Origin: Nesterenkonia ebinurensis
GTDB taxonomy: Bacteria > Actinomycetota > Actinomycetes > Actinomycetales > Micrococcaceae
Assembly: GCF_008711175.1 (NCBI RefSeq)
Contig: NZ_VWNF01000047.1
Coordinates: forward strand, 62,001-126,000
Length of the DNA: 64,000 bases
Direction of reading: 5' to 3'
Shown: in pieces, positions 8,434 through 17,812 of the stretch
How positions within the stretch are numbered: position 1 is the stretch's first letter
How the letters are laid out: each line of letters opens with the position of its first letter
Program-made: the position numbers and the translations under genes
The notes under the pieces: generated by a model
The model's input: the letters and a program-made list of their open reading frames with translations, nothing else
Database searches by the model: none
What the model was told of the DNA's origin: nothing

Positions 8434-9249
8434 GTGCGTCATGTGGTCACCGGAGAGGCCGTCAGCCTCGACCTGCCTTCGGTCTCCCTGATCACCCGGG
8501 GCGCCTCCCTGCTGGTGGACATCCTGCTCTACTGGATCACCCTGCTGCTGATCTTCATCGGTCTGGGCTACTTCGGCGCCCAGGCGCAGCTGCAGATGAA
8601 CCCGGCGGCCGCCGCGGCCATCAGCCTCACTGTGGTAGTCGGGGTGCTGGTCATCGCCCCTATCACCATCGAGACGTTGAGCAGGGGGCGTTCGCTGGGC
8701 AAGCTGATCTTCGGGGTGCGCGTGGTCCGCGATGACGGCGGTTCTGTCCGGCTCCGGCACTGTCTGATCCGTGGTTTGGCAGGATTCGCAGAGATATACC
8801 TGACGCTCGGGCTGCTTCCGCTGCTGACCGGGATGTTCACTGAGCGGGGCAAGCGGCTGGGCGATGTGATGGCCGGGACATACGCGATCCGTGTCCGGCA
8901 TCCGCGAGTGCGCCCGATGATGCTGCCGGTGCCCCCGCATATGGCCGCTTGGGCTCAGATTGCCGATATCGGCAGAATCCCCGACGACGTGTCCGCCCGG
9001 GCCGCCCGGCTGCTGCGCACTGTGGAGAACGGCAGGAAAGTGGATCTGCCGGCGGTCAGTGCCATCGGCGAACGGCTGGCGGCCGAGATCGTGCAGTACG
9101 TCACCCCGATGCCGCCGACCACCTCAGCCTTGGAGTTCCTGGCCGCTGTCATGGGTGAGCGGCGCAACCGGGAATACCAGCGGGTGCGCGCCCAACAGGA
9201 ACGCGCCGAGCACCTACACCGCCGCATCCACGCCCTGCCCTATGCCTGA
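8434..9249 (+). CDS. RDD family membrane protein
   Basis: A 271-aa protein with the RDD domain in its first half: ITRGASLLVDILLYWITLLL (Arg and Asp of the first RDD helix), a second helix, then SLGKLIFGVRVVRDDGG, the conserved loop, and a third helix ending KRLGDVMAGTYAIRV. The last 100 residues are a soluble helical tail, usual for the actinobacterial version. The GTG at 8434 has GGGAGG upstream and is the end point of the leader repeat. Function of this subgroup is unknown; some RDD proteins are Na+/H+ transporters. Convergent with sahH. Confidence 0.88.
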   Translation: MRHVVTGEAVSLDLPSVSLITRGASLLVDILLYWITLLLIFIGLGYFGAQAQLQMNPAAAAAISLTVVVGVLVIAPITIETLSRGRSLGKLIFGVRVVRDDGGSVRLRHCLIRGLAGFAEIYLTLGLLPLLTGMFTERGKRLGDVMAGTYAIRVRHPRVRPMMLPVPPHMAAWAQIADIGRIPDDVSARAARLLRTVENGRKVDLPAVSAIGERLAAEIVQYVTPMPPTTSALEFLAAVMGERRNREYQRVRAQQERAEHLHRRIHALPYA

Positions 9250-9267
9250 GCTGCGGCGGGTCGCAGC
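9250..9267 (+). terminator. Hairpin directly after the RDD gene
   Basis: A perfect 6-bp stem, GCTGCG/CGCAGC with a 6-nt loop, begins at the base after the stop codon. No clear T-run, so termination is likely but not certain. Confidence 0.4.
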
Positions 9268-9300
9268 AGGGTGTGCGCTGGGAGCGAAGCGATCCAGCGA

Positions 9301-9400
9301 CTTCAGGTGTGAAGGCAGGCAGGCCTATGCCTGCGGAGAGGCGAGCGAGGCACCCGCCACCGGAGGCCCCCTGACGTCTGGGACCCGTGCAGACACAGAG
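9301..9400 (+). repeat. Palindromic repeat family 2, intergenic copy
   Basis: Begins TTCAGGTGTGAAGGC exactly as the copy in purK, followed by a hairpin GCAGGC...GCCTGC and a GAGAGGCGAGCGAGG stretch. Shares GGGACCCGTGC(A/C)GAC with the copy at 63488-63560. Lies between the convergent RDD and sahH genes. Confidence 0.6.
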
Positions 9401-9423
9401 TAGCTGCGAGGGCAACGTCAGGG
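9369..9423. terminator. Inverted repeat between convergent RDD and sahH genes
   Basis: CCCTGACGT (9369-9377) pairs perfectly with ACGTCAGGG (9415-9423), which abuts the sahH stop. A bidirectional terminator is plausible; the loop overlaps the end of the family-2 repeat. Confidence 0.4.
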
Positions 9424-9424
9424 A

Positions 9425-10906
9425 CTAATACCGGTAGTGGTTGGGCTTGTAGGGACCGGCGACGTCGACCCCCAGGTACTCGGCCTGCTGCTTGGTGAGC
9501 TGAGTCAGTTTGACACCCAGTGCGTCCAGGTGGAGCCGGGCTACCTTCTCATCGAGCAGCTTGGGCAGCACGTAGACCTCAGTCTGATAGGCATCGTGGC
9601 CCTCATACCCGGTCTTATGCGATTTGGCGAAGAGTTCGATCTGCGCCATGACTTGGTTGGTGAAGCTGGAGGACATCACAAAGCTGGGGTGCCCAGTGGC
9701 GTTGCCGAGGTTGAGCAGCCGGCCTTCGGAGAGCACGATAATGGAGCGCCCGCCGCTGTCCGGGAAGACCCATTCGTGCACCTGGGGTTTGATCTCAACC
9801 TTCTGGATTCCGGGGATCGCAGCTAGCCCGGCCATATCGATCTCATTGTCGAAGTGGCCCACATTGCCCACTATGGCCTTGTCCTTCATCCGCTGCATCT
9901 GGGCCGCGGTGATGATGTCCTTGCCTCCGGTGGTGGTGATGAAGATATCCCCGCTCTCCAGCACCTCATCGAGGGTGACCACCTGATAACCGTCCATCGC
10001 GGCCTGCAGGGCGTTGATCGGATCGATCTCAGTAACCACCACCCGTGCGCCCTGGCCGCGCAGCGCCTCTGCGGAGCCCTTGCCCACATCCCCGTAGCCG
10101 CACACCACTGCGGTCTTACCAGCAATCAGCACATCGGTGGCCCGCATGATGCCGTCAGGCAGGGAGTGCCGAATACCGTATTTGTTGTCGAATTTGGACT
10201 TGGTGACCGAGTCGTTGACGTTGATCGCGGGGAAGAGTAGCTGTTTTTCTCTGGCCAGCTGGTAGAGCCGGTTGACCCCGGTGGTGGTCTCCTCGGTGAC
10301 ACCGGCGATCTGGTCGGCGATGCCGGTCCAACGCCGGGGGTTCTCCGCATGGGAGTTCCGCAGGGTCTCCAGGATGATGCTGTACTCGTGGGGATCCTCA
10401 GCGGTGGCTGAGGGGACTGCACCTGCGGCCTCGAACTCTGCGCCTTTGTGCACCAACAGGGTGGCGTCTCCGCCGTCGTCGAGAATCATATTGGGGCCTC
10501 GGGAGGGGTCCTCATCCACGCCCGGCCAGGCAAAGATCTGCGAGGCGGTCCACCAGTATTCTTCGAGGGTCTCGTTCTTCCAGGCGAAGACCGGCACCCC
10601 CTGGATGTCCTGCGCAGTGCCGTCTGGCCCCACCACCACGGCTGCGGCGGCCTCGTCCTGGGTGGAGAAGATATTGCAGCTGGCCCAGCGCACCTCAGCG
10701 CCCAGGGCCACCAGGGTTTCGATCAGCACTGCGGTCTGCACAGTCATATGCAGCGAACCGGCGATCCGGGCCCCGGCCAGCGGTTGGGACTCGGCGTACT
10801 CCTCGCGCAGGCTCATCAGCCCGGGCATCTCATGTTCAGCCAGCCGGATCTGGTGGCGTCCCGCCTCGTGCAGGGAGATATCGGCGATTTTGTAGTCGAA
10901 GCTCAT
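9425..10906 (-). CDS. ahcY: S-adenosylhomocysteine hydrolase
   Basis: A 493-aa adenosylhomocysteinase, which splits SAH reversibly into adenosine and homocysteine, removes the product inhibitor of methyltransferases and feeds the methionine cycle. Characteristic stretches: [29 protein letters not shown], the NAD-binding loop [30 protein letters not shown] and the C-terminal PYKPNHYRY. The long version (about 490 aa, with the insertion near residues 150-190) is usual in actinobacteria. Start overlaps the Trm112-like gene by 4 nt. Homocysteine could also enter transsulfuration. Confidence 0.97.
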   Translation of the reverse strand: MSFDYKIADISLHEAGRHQIRLAEHEMPGLMSLREEYAESQPLAGARIAGSLHMTVQTAVLIETLVALGAEVRWASCNIFSTQDEAAAAVVVGPDGTAQDIQGVPVFAWKNETLEEYWWTASQIFAWPGVDEDPSRGPNMILDDGGDATLLVHKGAEFEAAGAVPSATAEDPHEYSIILETLRNSHAENPRRWTGIADQIAGVTEETTTGVNRLYQLAREKQLLFPAINVNDSVTKSKFDNKYGIRHSLPDGIMRATDVLIAGKTAVVCGYGDVGKGSAEALRGQGARVVVTEIDPINALQAAMDGYQVVTLDEVLESGDIFITTTGGKDIITAAQMQRMKDKAIVGNVGHFDNEIDMAGLAAIPGIQKVEIKPQVHEWVFPDSGGRSIIVLSEGRLLNLGNATGHPSFVMSSSFTNQVMAQIELFAKSHKTGYEGHDAYQTEVYVLPKLLDEKVARLHLDALGVKLTQLTKQQAEYLGVDVAGPYKPNHYRY

Positions 10907-11070
10907 TCAGTGTCCTTGAGAAGTGTGGGGACTCCGCGCGCAATGCGGTAGCAGCGGGTTTCATCGTTGATGGCCACCAGCTCATCGCCCTGCAGGCGCA
11001 GCCGGCTGCCGGTGGCCGGGCAGCGCAGAATCTCCAGGACGGCGGGGGCGATCACCGGGGTATCGGGCAT
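10903..11070 (-). CDS. Trm112-like small zinc-ribbon-type protein
   Basis: A 55-aa protein beginning [26 protein letters not shown], the Trm112/UPF0434 pattern (ILxCPxxxxxL, then an [13 protein letters not shown] ending). The frame is open upstream to 11217, but the upstream residues are the translated repeat at 11105-11180 and do not resemble the family, so the ATG at 11070 is preferred. Only one Cys of the usual CxxC remains visible, so metal binding is doubtful. Bacterial members are small proteins of uncertain role, sometimes partners of methyltransferases. Coupled to ahcY by an ATGA overlap. Confidence 0.8.
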   Translation of the reverse strand: MPDTPVIAPAVLEILRCPATGSRLRLQGDELVAINDETRCYRIARGVPTLLKDTE

Positions 11071-11104
11071 GGGTTCCAGACTACCTGGAGATGACGACGA
11101 CGCC

Positions 11105-11180
11105 CGACTGAGCCGGGATGAGGCTGGAAGCTGACTCCGAGTCTGCCAAGGCGACTGAGGAGCGCTAGCGAAGCGCCGGC
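11105..11180 (+). repeat. Palindromic repeat family 1, intergenic copy (opposite orientation)
   Basis: Reads CGACTGAGCCGG...GACTCCGAGTCTGCCAAGGCGACTGAGG on the plus strand and ends in an AGCGCTAGCGAAGCGCC hairpin. It matches the copies inside the carboxylase genes, which read on the minus strand. Lies between the DUF3499 and Trm112-like genes. Confidence 0.65.
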
Positions 11181-11209
11181 CTCGCCGGGGTTGGTTCTGG
11201 GCAGGCACC

Positions 11210-11575
11210 TTATTCACGGATGAGACGGAGATGGCCTCGGGATATTCCGGAGCCGGATTCAGGGGCGGTCAGCGGCGCGGGAGCCTGCCGAGCTGCTGCG
11301 GACACCGCTGGCTCACGGGGTTCGCGCACAGCTTCGGCCAGGGCCAGCAGGTCGCCATCGTCATTCTGCGCTCTGGCGTAGTCCAGCCGGAGCACCTCCC
11401 ATCCGCGTGGTGCGCTCACGGCGTCTGCGTGGGCGGTGCAGAGGTCGTAGGTGTGCGGTTCGGCGTAGACGCTGATCGGTCCGACCGCCACGGTGGAGTC
11501 GGCGTAGGAGTAGGTCAGCGTGGCTGCCGCGGGTGCTTCACAGCTGGCTTTGGTGCAACGGCGTTTGGAGTCCAC
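11210..11575 (-). CDS. DUF3499 family protein
   Basis: A 121-aa actinobacterial protein. The N-terminal half fits DUF3499: RRCTKASCEAPAAATLTYSYADSTVAVGP, then YAEPHTYDLCTAHADAVSAPRGWEVLRL. Cys7, Cys12, Cys44 and His47 could form a zinc site. The C-terminal third is low-complexity and variable. Start is the GTG at 11575, 54 nt after the DUF5719 gene stop; no strong Shine-Dalgarno is visible. In related genomes this gene is usually followed by a phosphomannomutase gene; here a repeat and the Trm112-like gene follow instead. Confidence 0.85.
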   Translation of the reverse strand: MDSKRRCTKASCEAPAAATLTYSYADSTVAVGPISVYAEPHTYDLCTAHADAVSAPRGWEVLRLDYARAQNDDGDLLALAEAVREPREPAVSAAARQAPAPLTAPESGSGISRGHLRLIRE

Positions 11576-11629
11576 GGTGACTGAGCCTACCCAGGTTTCG
11601 CTCAGAATCCTGGGATTTTCGACCGGTTG

Positions 11630-13453
11630 TCAGGGGTCGAGTCTGAACGGGACGTGCTGGCTGATGGGGGTGATCGGGTGCAGTGCGCCGATGCTGAAGC
11701 GCCCTTCTCCATCAGTGCTGAGAGCACTTCCGTAGGCTTCACCCTCGGTGCGCACCACCAGCACCGCATAGACGTCCTCCAGATCCGCGGACTCGGCCCG
11801 GTCCAGCAGTTCCTCGTAGGGCACCTCCACTGAGGCTCCACCCTCAGCCTCTGCCACCAGATCCTGGGAGGCGCGGCCCTGACTGTCGAAGAGCCGGTAG
11901 GTGATCTCAGCCTGGTCCTGTCCGGGCGTGGCGAAGAAGCGTAGCTCGGTGCTGAACCCTTCTGGTAGCAGCGCGCCTGAGCCGGGGGCAATCGGTTCCC
12001 CAGCGGTGGCCCAGCTGAAGTCCGGGGCGGGGTCGGTCTGCTGCTCTTCGGTCTCAGGCTCTAGCTGCTCGCCGGTCCAGGGGTCAGTCTCCGGTTCCAG
12101 CTCCACCTCTACAGTGACTTCTTCGCCGGTGCCGGCGCTGCGCACGGCGGCTAGGGCTGGCTGGTCGGTGGTCATGGCGACGTCGTATGTTCCCGGTTCC
12201 AGTCCGGTCAGTCCCACCGCGGAGACGCGGCCGGGCTCGAGACTGAAAACCCCGGGCGTCTCGGTGATCACCTGACCTTCGGTACTGAAGACCTGCAATT
12301 CTACAGTCACCGGATCGGTGCCCGGGGCGTAGAACCACAGCTGGGGGCTCTGGTCGGCTCCGGCGGGCACCCCCACGGCATAGTGCTCCTGGCGCAGGGC
12401 AGCCATAGGACTCAGCTGCTCCACTCCCAGTCCACTGCCGGCGGCGCTGAATGCTGACTGCAGGTGGGCGGTGACCGGCGCTCCACTGGCCTGCACATGC
12501 ACGGCCAGCTGGGCATCCCTTTCGGTGAGGGCGGCCAGGTTAACGGTGCGCACCGTGTTCTCCGGGACCAGCAGGGTGGTGGCGCCCAGCGCGCCGGTCT
12601 CCCCTTCCTCACTGTAGGTGGTGATCTCCACGGTGGCGTCGCGGCTGTGCGGGTTGGCCAAGGTCAGCAGTGAGTCGGAGCCGATGCCGGTCTCCGGGCC
12701 CAGGAACCACTGGCTGCGCTGTGGCGCGGTACACCCTGTGGTGGCCAGTCCTGCCACGGCCCCTTCTTCGGCATAGTAGGTGAACTCGGCCGCAGCCGCC
12801 GGGGCCTGTGAGGGGCTGGGTCCTTCAACGGGCTGGATCTCCAGCAGGGCGGGGCTGAATCCCTCTCCCCGGGTTCCGGTGACCAGGTGGCGTTCGGCCA
12901 GTCCACCGCCTGCGGATTCGCCGGCCTCCTCAGGACCGATGAGCTGCTCCGGCTCGCCCCGGCCTTCCTGGCCCAGCGTCACCCAGTCTGTGCCGGGCAG
13001 CCGTCCGTCGGCGGCGGCGAATATGGCAGCACTGCGCATTGCGGAGGCAGCACTGTCTCGCTCGGCGTACTCCAGTACGCCCTGCTCGGACAGGGAGTCT
13101 GGCTGGCCGGGCATCGCCGGGCAGACCAGCCGTTCAGTCACGGCGGGAGCTGGTACGGCGTAGGCGGGCTGCTGCAGCAGTGCCGGTTGCGGGTCGGGGT
13201 CAGTGATGTGCAGCCAGGCTGAGCCGATTCCGGCAGCTACCAGGCCCAATCCCACCAGGACAGCGGCGGCGCGGGTCGCACTACGTGTCTCTGCCGGATG
13301 TTCAGTCGCTGCGGCGTGGCGGGCACCGGCCCTGGGCGTCTGCTCAGTCTCCTCGGCATGCCAGGCCTGGCGTTTGACTGCCCGTTCCTGAGCTTTCTGA
13401 GCTTTGCGCCGTGCTCGGCGCTGGGTGCGGATATACTTTTTGACGGAGCTCAT
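11630..13453 (-). CDS. DUF5719 family exported/membrane-anchored protein
   Basis: A 607-aa protein. Residues 1-40 are very basic (KKYIRTQRRARRKAQKAQ), then one membrane segment near residue 60-80 (AAAVLVGLGLVAAGIGSAWLH), then a long extracytoplasmic part of beta-rich repeats (MSCRAMM-like segments such as DATVEITTYSEEGETGALG). This layout and its place behind the giant GT2 gene fit DUF5719. The frame is open 72 codons upstream inside the GT2 gene, but the ATG at 13453 overlaps the GT2 stop by 4 nt and starts the conserved basic segment. Probably works with the GT2 in cell-envelope glycan assembly (inference from constant linkage). Confidence 0.85.
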   Translation of the reverse strand: MSSVKKYIRTQRRARRKAQKAQERAVKRQAWHAEETEQTPRAGARHAAATEHPAETRSATRAAAVLVGLGLVAAGIGSAWLHITDPDPQPALLQQPAYAVPAPAVTERLVCPAMPGQPDSLSEQGVLEYAERDSAASAMRSAAIFAAADGRLPGTDWVTLGQEGRGEPEQLIGPEEAGESAGGGLAERHLVTGTRGEGFSPALLEIQPVEGPSPSQAPAAAAEFTYYAEEGAVAGLATTGCTAPQRSQWFLGPETGIGSDSLLTLANPHSRDATVEITTYSEEGETGALGATTLLVPENTVRTVNLAALTERDAQLAVHVQASGAPVTAHLQSAFSAAGSGLGVEQLSPMAALRQEHYAVGVPAGADQSPQLWFYAPGTDPVTVELQVFSTEGQVITETPGVFSLEPGRVSAVGLTGLEPGTYDVAMTTDQPALAAVRSAGTGEEVTVEVELEPETDPWTGEQLEPETEEQQTDPAPDFSWATAGEPIAPGSGALLPEGFSTELRFFATPGQDQAEITYRLFDSQGRASQDLVAEAEGGASVEVPYEELLDRAESADLEDVYAVLVVRTEGEAYGSALSTDGEGRFSIGALHPITPISQHVPFRLDP

Positions 13454-16400
13454 CGGCTCACCTCCGTGCCAGCTGCCAGTTGCTGGTCGGGGATCAGCGG
13501 GAGGATCCGCCAGCTGCGCGGCAGCGGCAGGGCGACCAGCAGGAAGATCAGCACCAGCAGGCCGGTGCTGATCAGGATGGGGTACTGGAACTGGGAGCTG
13601 TGGCTGACCCTCAGCTGACCTTCCGGCTGCTCGGCGAAGGAAGAAGGCAGGTGGAACTGACGGCTCCACTGCATTTCTTCTGGCTCAATGTCCAGGCTGT
13701 TGGCGGTGACCCGGCGCAGGCTCTGCCCGTCCAGCTCGGCCTCCCATCCCACAGCTCGCTCAGCGGCCAGCTCCACATAGTACTCAGTGCCGGGGTCCAG
13801 CTCCAGGACTGCGCCGCTGCGGTCCTGCAGTTGGCCGAGGTCCAGGTGGATGCGGTGGTAGCTGCTGGGCAGCAGGGCCACCGGTTCGCCCGCCTCGGTG
13901 ACTATACGCGCCCAGGCGGTGGAGGTTCCGGAGATCCCGCCGGCGGCCGGCAGCTCCTCAGCGGCTGTCTCCACCCGCCAGAGGGCACCGAACTCAGTGT
14001 CCCCCACTGGGCTGAGGCCACCTGCGGTATCGGCGGCCTCCCGCAGGGCGGTGCCCTGGGTGACCAGTACATAGCCGATGCCCAGCTCTGCAGCCAGGTC
14101 AGCTACATGCTCAGATCCTGGGGCGACGATGCCGGCCACCAGCTCGCCCAGCCGCTGCTGAGAGTCGCTGAGCTCTCCGGCAGGAAGATGGTCGTTCTGG
14201 GGACCGACCATACCCAGCCAGCTGGCGGGGGCTTCCGGGGTGGCCCAGAGCGGTAAGTCCTGGGCTGCGGCGGCCGTACGGCGAGCGTCTAGCGTACTAC
14301 CGTGGCGGGCCCGAATCTCGGCGGTGACGCCCTGAGATGAGGAGGAGAGCACCAGAGTGCGGGCTGCGGCCGGGCCGGTGCCCAGGTCCGCCGCAGTTGC
14401 CGGCAGGCTGCGCACAGTGCCTGGTTCGATGAGCACGCGTTCGGTGTTGACTGTGCTGATGGTCTTCTCGGCCAGCTCGGTCCCGGGCATCATGCGCGGT
14501 GCGGCCCAGAAGACTCCAGCGGTGAACACGGCCAGCACCAGCAGGGTGGAAGCCACCGGGGCGAAGACTCCGCCCAAGGCTGATCCGGCAGCCTGGGAGG
14601 TGGCCAGGCCGCTGACTGCTGCTGCGATCAGGCACAGGGCCAGCACTGAGACCAGCGGGCCGATATGTGCGCCCACAACCTCGGAGCCGGCGGTGCCGGC
14701 CGCCAGGCGGCTGGCCAGGGCGGAATAGCCCAAAATGCCCAGACCGATGAATCCGCAGCTGAGCACCACTGCCCGGCGTCCCACGGCCAGCAGGGCGAGC
14801 ACAGCAATGATCAGCAGGGGCGCGCCAATGGTCAGGGCAAGCCGCAGCGCCCAGAAATCCTCAGCTAACACGTCGGGCAGCCAGGCCACGGTCTCCGAAT
14901 TGGTGGCCCCTGGCAGACCGCCCGTCGAGTCGAAGGCCTGGGAGAAGCCCAGCAGCTGCTGCCACAGGGGTGCGGAGGCCCCTGCCTCTGCAATACTGAC
15001 AGCCCTGCCTGGTTCGGAGATCAGTACAGCCACCAGGTTGGCCCGGCGGTCCAGGGTGGAGATGAGCATCGGGGCGAAGACGGCCAGTGCGGGGATCGGC
15101 AGCAGCCAAAGCACCTTGCCGGCCCTTCGCAGGACCAGGGCCGCGATCACACAGCTGAGCACTGCCGGGACCAGCAGCACCGGGGCGGAGGCGGTGACCA
15201 CCGCCATCAGCAGGGCGGCCCCGGCGGCCGTTTCCCAGCCTGCAGTCAGCCGCAGCGCCGCCACCCGCCCTGCGGTGACCCGGTGCCGGCCGTGGGCGCG
15301 CACTGCCCGTACAGCGGCCAGCACCAGCACAGGCAGCAGGATGTGGGCGATCACCGCGCCGATCCGTCCTTGTCCCACTGCACTGTGCAGGGCCGGCAGC
15401 AGCGCCCAGATCAGTGCTGCGATCAGTCGGTGGAAGGCCTTTGGGCTCCAGAGTCCGGCCGCCCACCACGCGGTGAGCGCGCTCAGCGGGGCGGACAGGA
15501 TCACAACCCACAGCAGCACCGTTGAGGCATGGCCGAAGCTGAGCGCGGAGAGAATCAGCAGCACCAGGTTGAAGGGGTCTGCGGCGGCGCGCTCGCCCAG
15601 GGAGTCGGTGACCAGGAAGGACAGGGTGTGCTGCCAGACCTCGGCCACTGACCCGGAGACCGGCAGTGCCGCACCGCCGGCTAGGGCGGGGGCGGTGAGT
15701 AGTTGGCGGAATCCGACCAGGGAGACCCCGGTCAGCGCGACCAGCAGCAGGAACAGTCCCAGCCTGTCCTCAGAGCGGCGTGCCGGCATCTGGTCGAATT
15801 CGCCGCCGTCGGAACCGATCTCAGTCAGTTCCCCGGCCTCATCGCCAGTACCTTCCCCGGAGATTCCTACGGTCTCTGCAGTGGTGTCACGACGGCGCTG
15901 CTCGCGCAGCTGACTGCCAGTCACCAGGTTCTCCCGGACTCTGCGGCGGCCGGCGGCCAAGGTCTGCTTGGCGCTGTCACCGGCGCGATGGGGCCTGGAC
16001 AGTGCCGCGATTCGGCCTTCCCGGCGATGCTGGCGCAGATGGACCAGGGCTGCGATATTGCACAGTCCGGCTGCGGCATGGCGCAGCTGAGCTAACCCGG
16101 CGTCGGGTGCTTTGCAGACGAACAGGGTCACGGTTCGCAGCAGGGCGACCAGCCACATGAGCACCCAGAGCGGGGGCACCGCGAGCGGGCTGGCCTGAGC
16201 CAGTCGGGTGCGGATCTGGCTGCGCCGGTGATCCTCAGGCAGCAGCAGCCCTCCAGCTAGTCGGTGCACCATCTCTCGCTGGGCAGGCTGGATCCGGCGC
16301 ACTGCGGCAGTGGGTTCCAGCACGGTGCGGGCACCGACCTCACGGGCACGGGCACAGAATTCAGCGGCCGCGTAATCGGCCTCCAGCACGGGGCTGAAGC

Positions 16401-17046
16401 CACCCAGGTCGCCGAAGAGACTGGCCCGGACCAGCATTCCGTGTGCAGAGACGGCGGGCACCTCATCGCGCCCGTCGTACTGGCCCTGGTCGAACTCCTT
16501 GGGCTCGGTGAGTGTGACCACCTCTCCTGAGCGGGCGGTCCAGAGCCCGGCGTTGAGCAGTCTGGGCTCCTCGATGCCGGCGATCCACTGTTTGGCACCC
16601 ACCACTTCCACTTCCTGGTGGGTGTCCTCATCCTTGACGGTGAACAGCCGCTCCTCTAGGTGCTCCAGTGCCTCCGGCTCCGGGACAGCATCTGCTGGGA
16701 GGATCCACAGCCACTGGTATCTGGGGGAGAATCCGTCACCGAGATGCCGCTCCAGGCTGCGCCAGAGCGAGGTAGTTTTCACTCCGCCGGGCCCGGTGGA
16801 GAGGGTCTTCTTGGCTTTGCGCCGGTCCTCCAGCAGCTTCGAGCGCAGTGAACGGGAGAGATCCTGCGGTCCGGCGTAGCTGCCGGCGCTGAGTTCGATC
16901 ACGGTGTCCGGGGCCCGGGTCTGCCATTCCAAGCCGGCGGTCAGGTTCAGTGCTCGGCCGTGGGTGTCCCACTGTGGGGACGCAAAACCGCCGCCGTCGC
17001 GCATCACGACAGCGGCGATATGGAGCTGGGCCCCCGAGGTGCTCAC
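13450..17046 (-). CDS. Giant membrane glycosyltransferase family 2 protein
   Basis: A 1198-aa protein. The first 280 residues are a divergent GT2 domain (WLWILPADAVPEPEALEHLEE, the DXD-like acidic site, and VSAHGMLVRASLFGDLGGFSP); the remainder has about a dozen membrane helices and extracytoplasmic loops, ending in a last helix and basic tail. Orthologues are fixed next to whiB2-type regulators and DUF5719/DUF3499 genes in actinobacteria and are thought to build envelope polysaccharide. Starts at a GTG 32 nt after the WhiB gene stop and overlaps DUF5719 by 4 nt. Confidence 0.88.
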   Translation of the reverse strand: MSTSGAQLHIAAVVMRDGGGFASPQWDTHGRALNLTAGLEWQTRAPDTVIELSAGSYAGPQDLSRSLRSKLLEDRRKAKKTLSTGPGGVKTTSLWRSLERHLGDGFSPRYQWLWILPADAVPEPEALEHLEERLFTVKDEDTHQEVEVVGAKQWIAGIEEPRLLNAGLWTARSGEVVTLTEPKEFDQGQYDGRDEVPAVSAHGMLVRASLFGDLGGFSPVLEADYAAAEFCARAREVGARTVLEPTAAVRRIQPAQREMVHRLAGGLLLPEDHRRSQIRTRLAQASPLAVPPLWVLMWLVALLRTVTLFVCKAPDAGLAQLRHAAAGLCNIAALVHLRQHRREGRIAALSRPHRAGDSAKQTLAAGRRRVRENLVTGSQLREQRRRDTTAETVGISGEGTGDEAGELTEIGSDGGEFDQMPARRSEDRLGLFLLLVALTGVSLVGFRQLLTAPALAGGAALPVSGSVAEVWQHTLSFLVTDSLGERAAADPFNLVLLILSALSFGHASTVLLWVVILSAPLSALTAWWAAGLWSPKAFHRLIAALIWALLPALHSAVGQGRIGAVIAHILLPVLVLAAVRAVRAHGRHRVTAGRVAALRLTAGWETAAGAALLMAVVTASAPVLLVPAVLSCVIAALVLRRAGKVLWLLPIPALAVFAPMLISTLDRRANLVAVLISEPGRAVSIAEAGASAPLWQQLLGFSQAFDSTGGLPGATNSETVAWLPDVLAEDFWALRLALTIGAPLLIIAVLALLAVGRRAVVLSCGFIGLGILGYSALASRLAAGTAGSEVVGAHIGPLVSVLALCLIAAAVSGLATSQAAGSALGGVFAPVASTLLVLAVFTAGVFWAAPRMMPGTELAEKTISTVNTERVLIEPGTVRSLPATAADLGTGPAAARTLVLSSSSQGVTAEIRARHGSTLDARRTAAAAQDLPLWATPEAPASWLGMVGPQNDHLPAGELSDSQQRLGELVAGIVAPGSEHVADLAAELGIGYVLVTQGTALREAADTAGGLSPVGDTEFGALWRVETAAEELPAAGGISGTSTAWARIVTEAGEPVALLPSSYHRIHLDLGQLQDRSGAVLELDPGTEYYVELAAERAVGWEAELDGQSLRRVTANSLDIEPEEMQWSRQFHLPSSFAEQPEGQLRVSHSSQFQYPILISTGLLVLIFLLVALPLPRSWRILPLIPDQQLAAGTEVSR

Positions 17047-17078
17047 CGGCGGGCTCCCATACGCGGGGTGTTGGTCAC

Positions 17079-17624
17079 CTATCGGGCTCGCCTCTTGAGC
17101 TTTCTGCGCTCCCGCTCGGACAGCCCGCCCCAGATGCCGAAGCGTTCATCATTGGCCAGTGCATAGTCCAGGCATTCTTGCTTGACGGTGCAGGCTCCGC
17201 AGACTTTCTTGGCGTCCCGGGTGGAGCCGCCCTTCTCCGGGAAGAAGGCCTCAGGGTCGGTCTGGGCGCAGAGCGCGTCGACCTGCCAGGCCAGCTCACC
17301 TTCGATCTGCTCGGCGGGGATCAGAGTGGGGATGCCCAGCCATACAGACTCAGAGTCCTCCTGGGCGGTGTCGGACTGGGTGCGGCGGGAAGGCGCCTCA
17401 CTCAGTGCGGTCACGGTGCCCTCGGTCCTGGCCACGGCCGCCTCGGCTGCGGCCAGGAATGCGGTGGCCTGGTCCTCCAGCGCCTTACCGTGCTCCAGCT
17501 TCTCGGCGGCGGTGGGGTCGGCGGGGTCTACGAACCAGTCGTTGGGCACATTCAGGCCGCTGCTGCGCACTGGTGCCTGCTCCTGTTCGGGACTGATGTC
17601 ACTCAGCCGCTGTGCCTTCCCCAT
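17079..17624 (-). CDS. whiB2: WhiB-family iron-sulfur transcription factor (WhiB2/WhmD type)
   Basis: A 181-aa Wbl protein that coordinates a 4Fe-4S cluster and, in WhiB2/WhmD orthologues, controls septation and division genes with the sigma factor. Four Cys are present: one in ALCAQTDPEAFFP, then VCGACTVKQEC. The GIWGG turn and basic tail SERERRKLKRRAR follow. The N-terminal 100 residues are acidic and unlike other WhiBs, which are usually 85-130 aa, but the ATG at 17624 has a good GGGGAGG box, so the long form is preferred. An internal start is possible. Confidence 0.92.
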   Translation of the reverse strand: MGKAQRLSDISPEQEQAPVRSSGLNVPNDWFVDPADPTAAEKLEHGKALEDQATAFLAAAEAAVARTEGTVTALSEAPSRRTQSDTAQEDSESVWLGIPTLIPAEQIEGELAWQVDALCAQTDPEAFFPEKGGSTRDAKKVCGACTVKQECLDYALANDERFGIWGGLSERERRKLKRRAR

Positions 17625-17812
17625 AGTGTGGGCCTCCCCGGCGCTTGTTAGGCGCTTGCTTCAGTTCGTCACGGTCAATGTCTGACCCTAATTACACTGG
17701 TGTGAGTAAACATTCGTCAAGTGCGTCCGGCGAGTCGCTCAGGGTGCACCAGAGCTTCATCACACCAACGACGACGCCGTGACCAGTACCTTTTTGGGAA
17801 GGACATCTCCTC

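Noticed and set aside
9250-9424. Possible SAH or SAM riboswitch near the adenosylhomocysteinase gene
   Set aside because: The gene is the distal cistron of an operon and starts by a 4-nt overlap, so there is no leader; the structured region is at its 3' end.
14735-15913. 392-codon plus-strand open frame opposite the giant glycosyltransferase gene
   Set aside because: It is a shadow of the high-GC gene on the other strand: Ala/Ser/Arg-rich translation, no family features, no ribosome-binding site.
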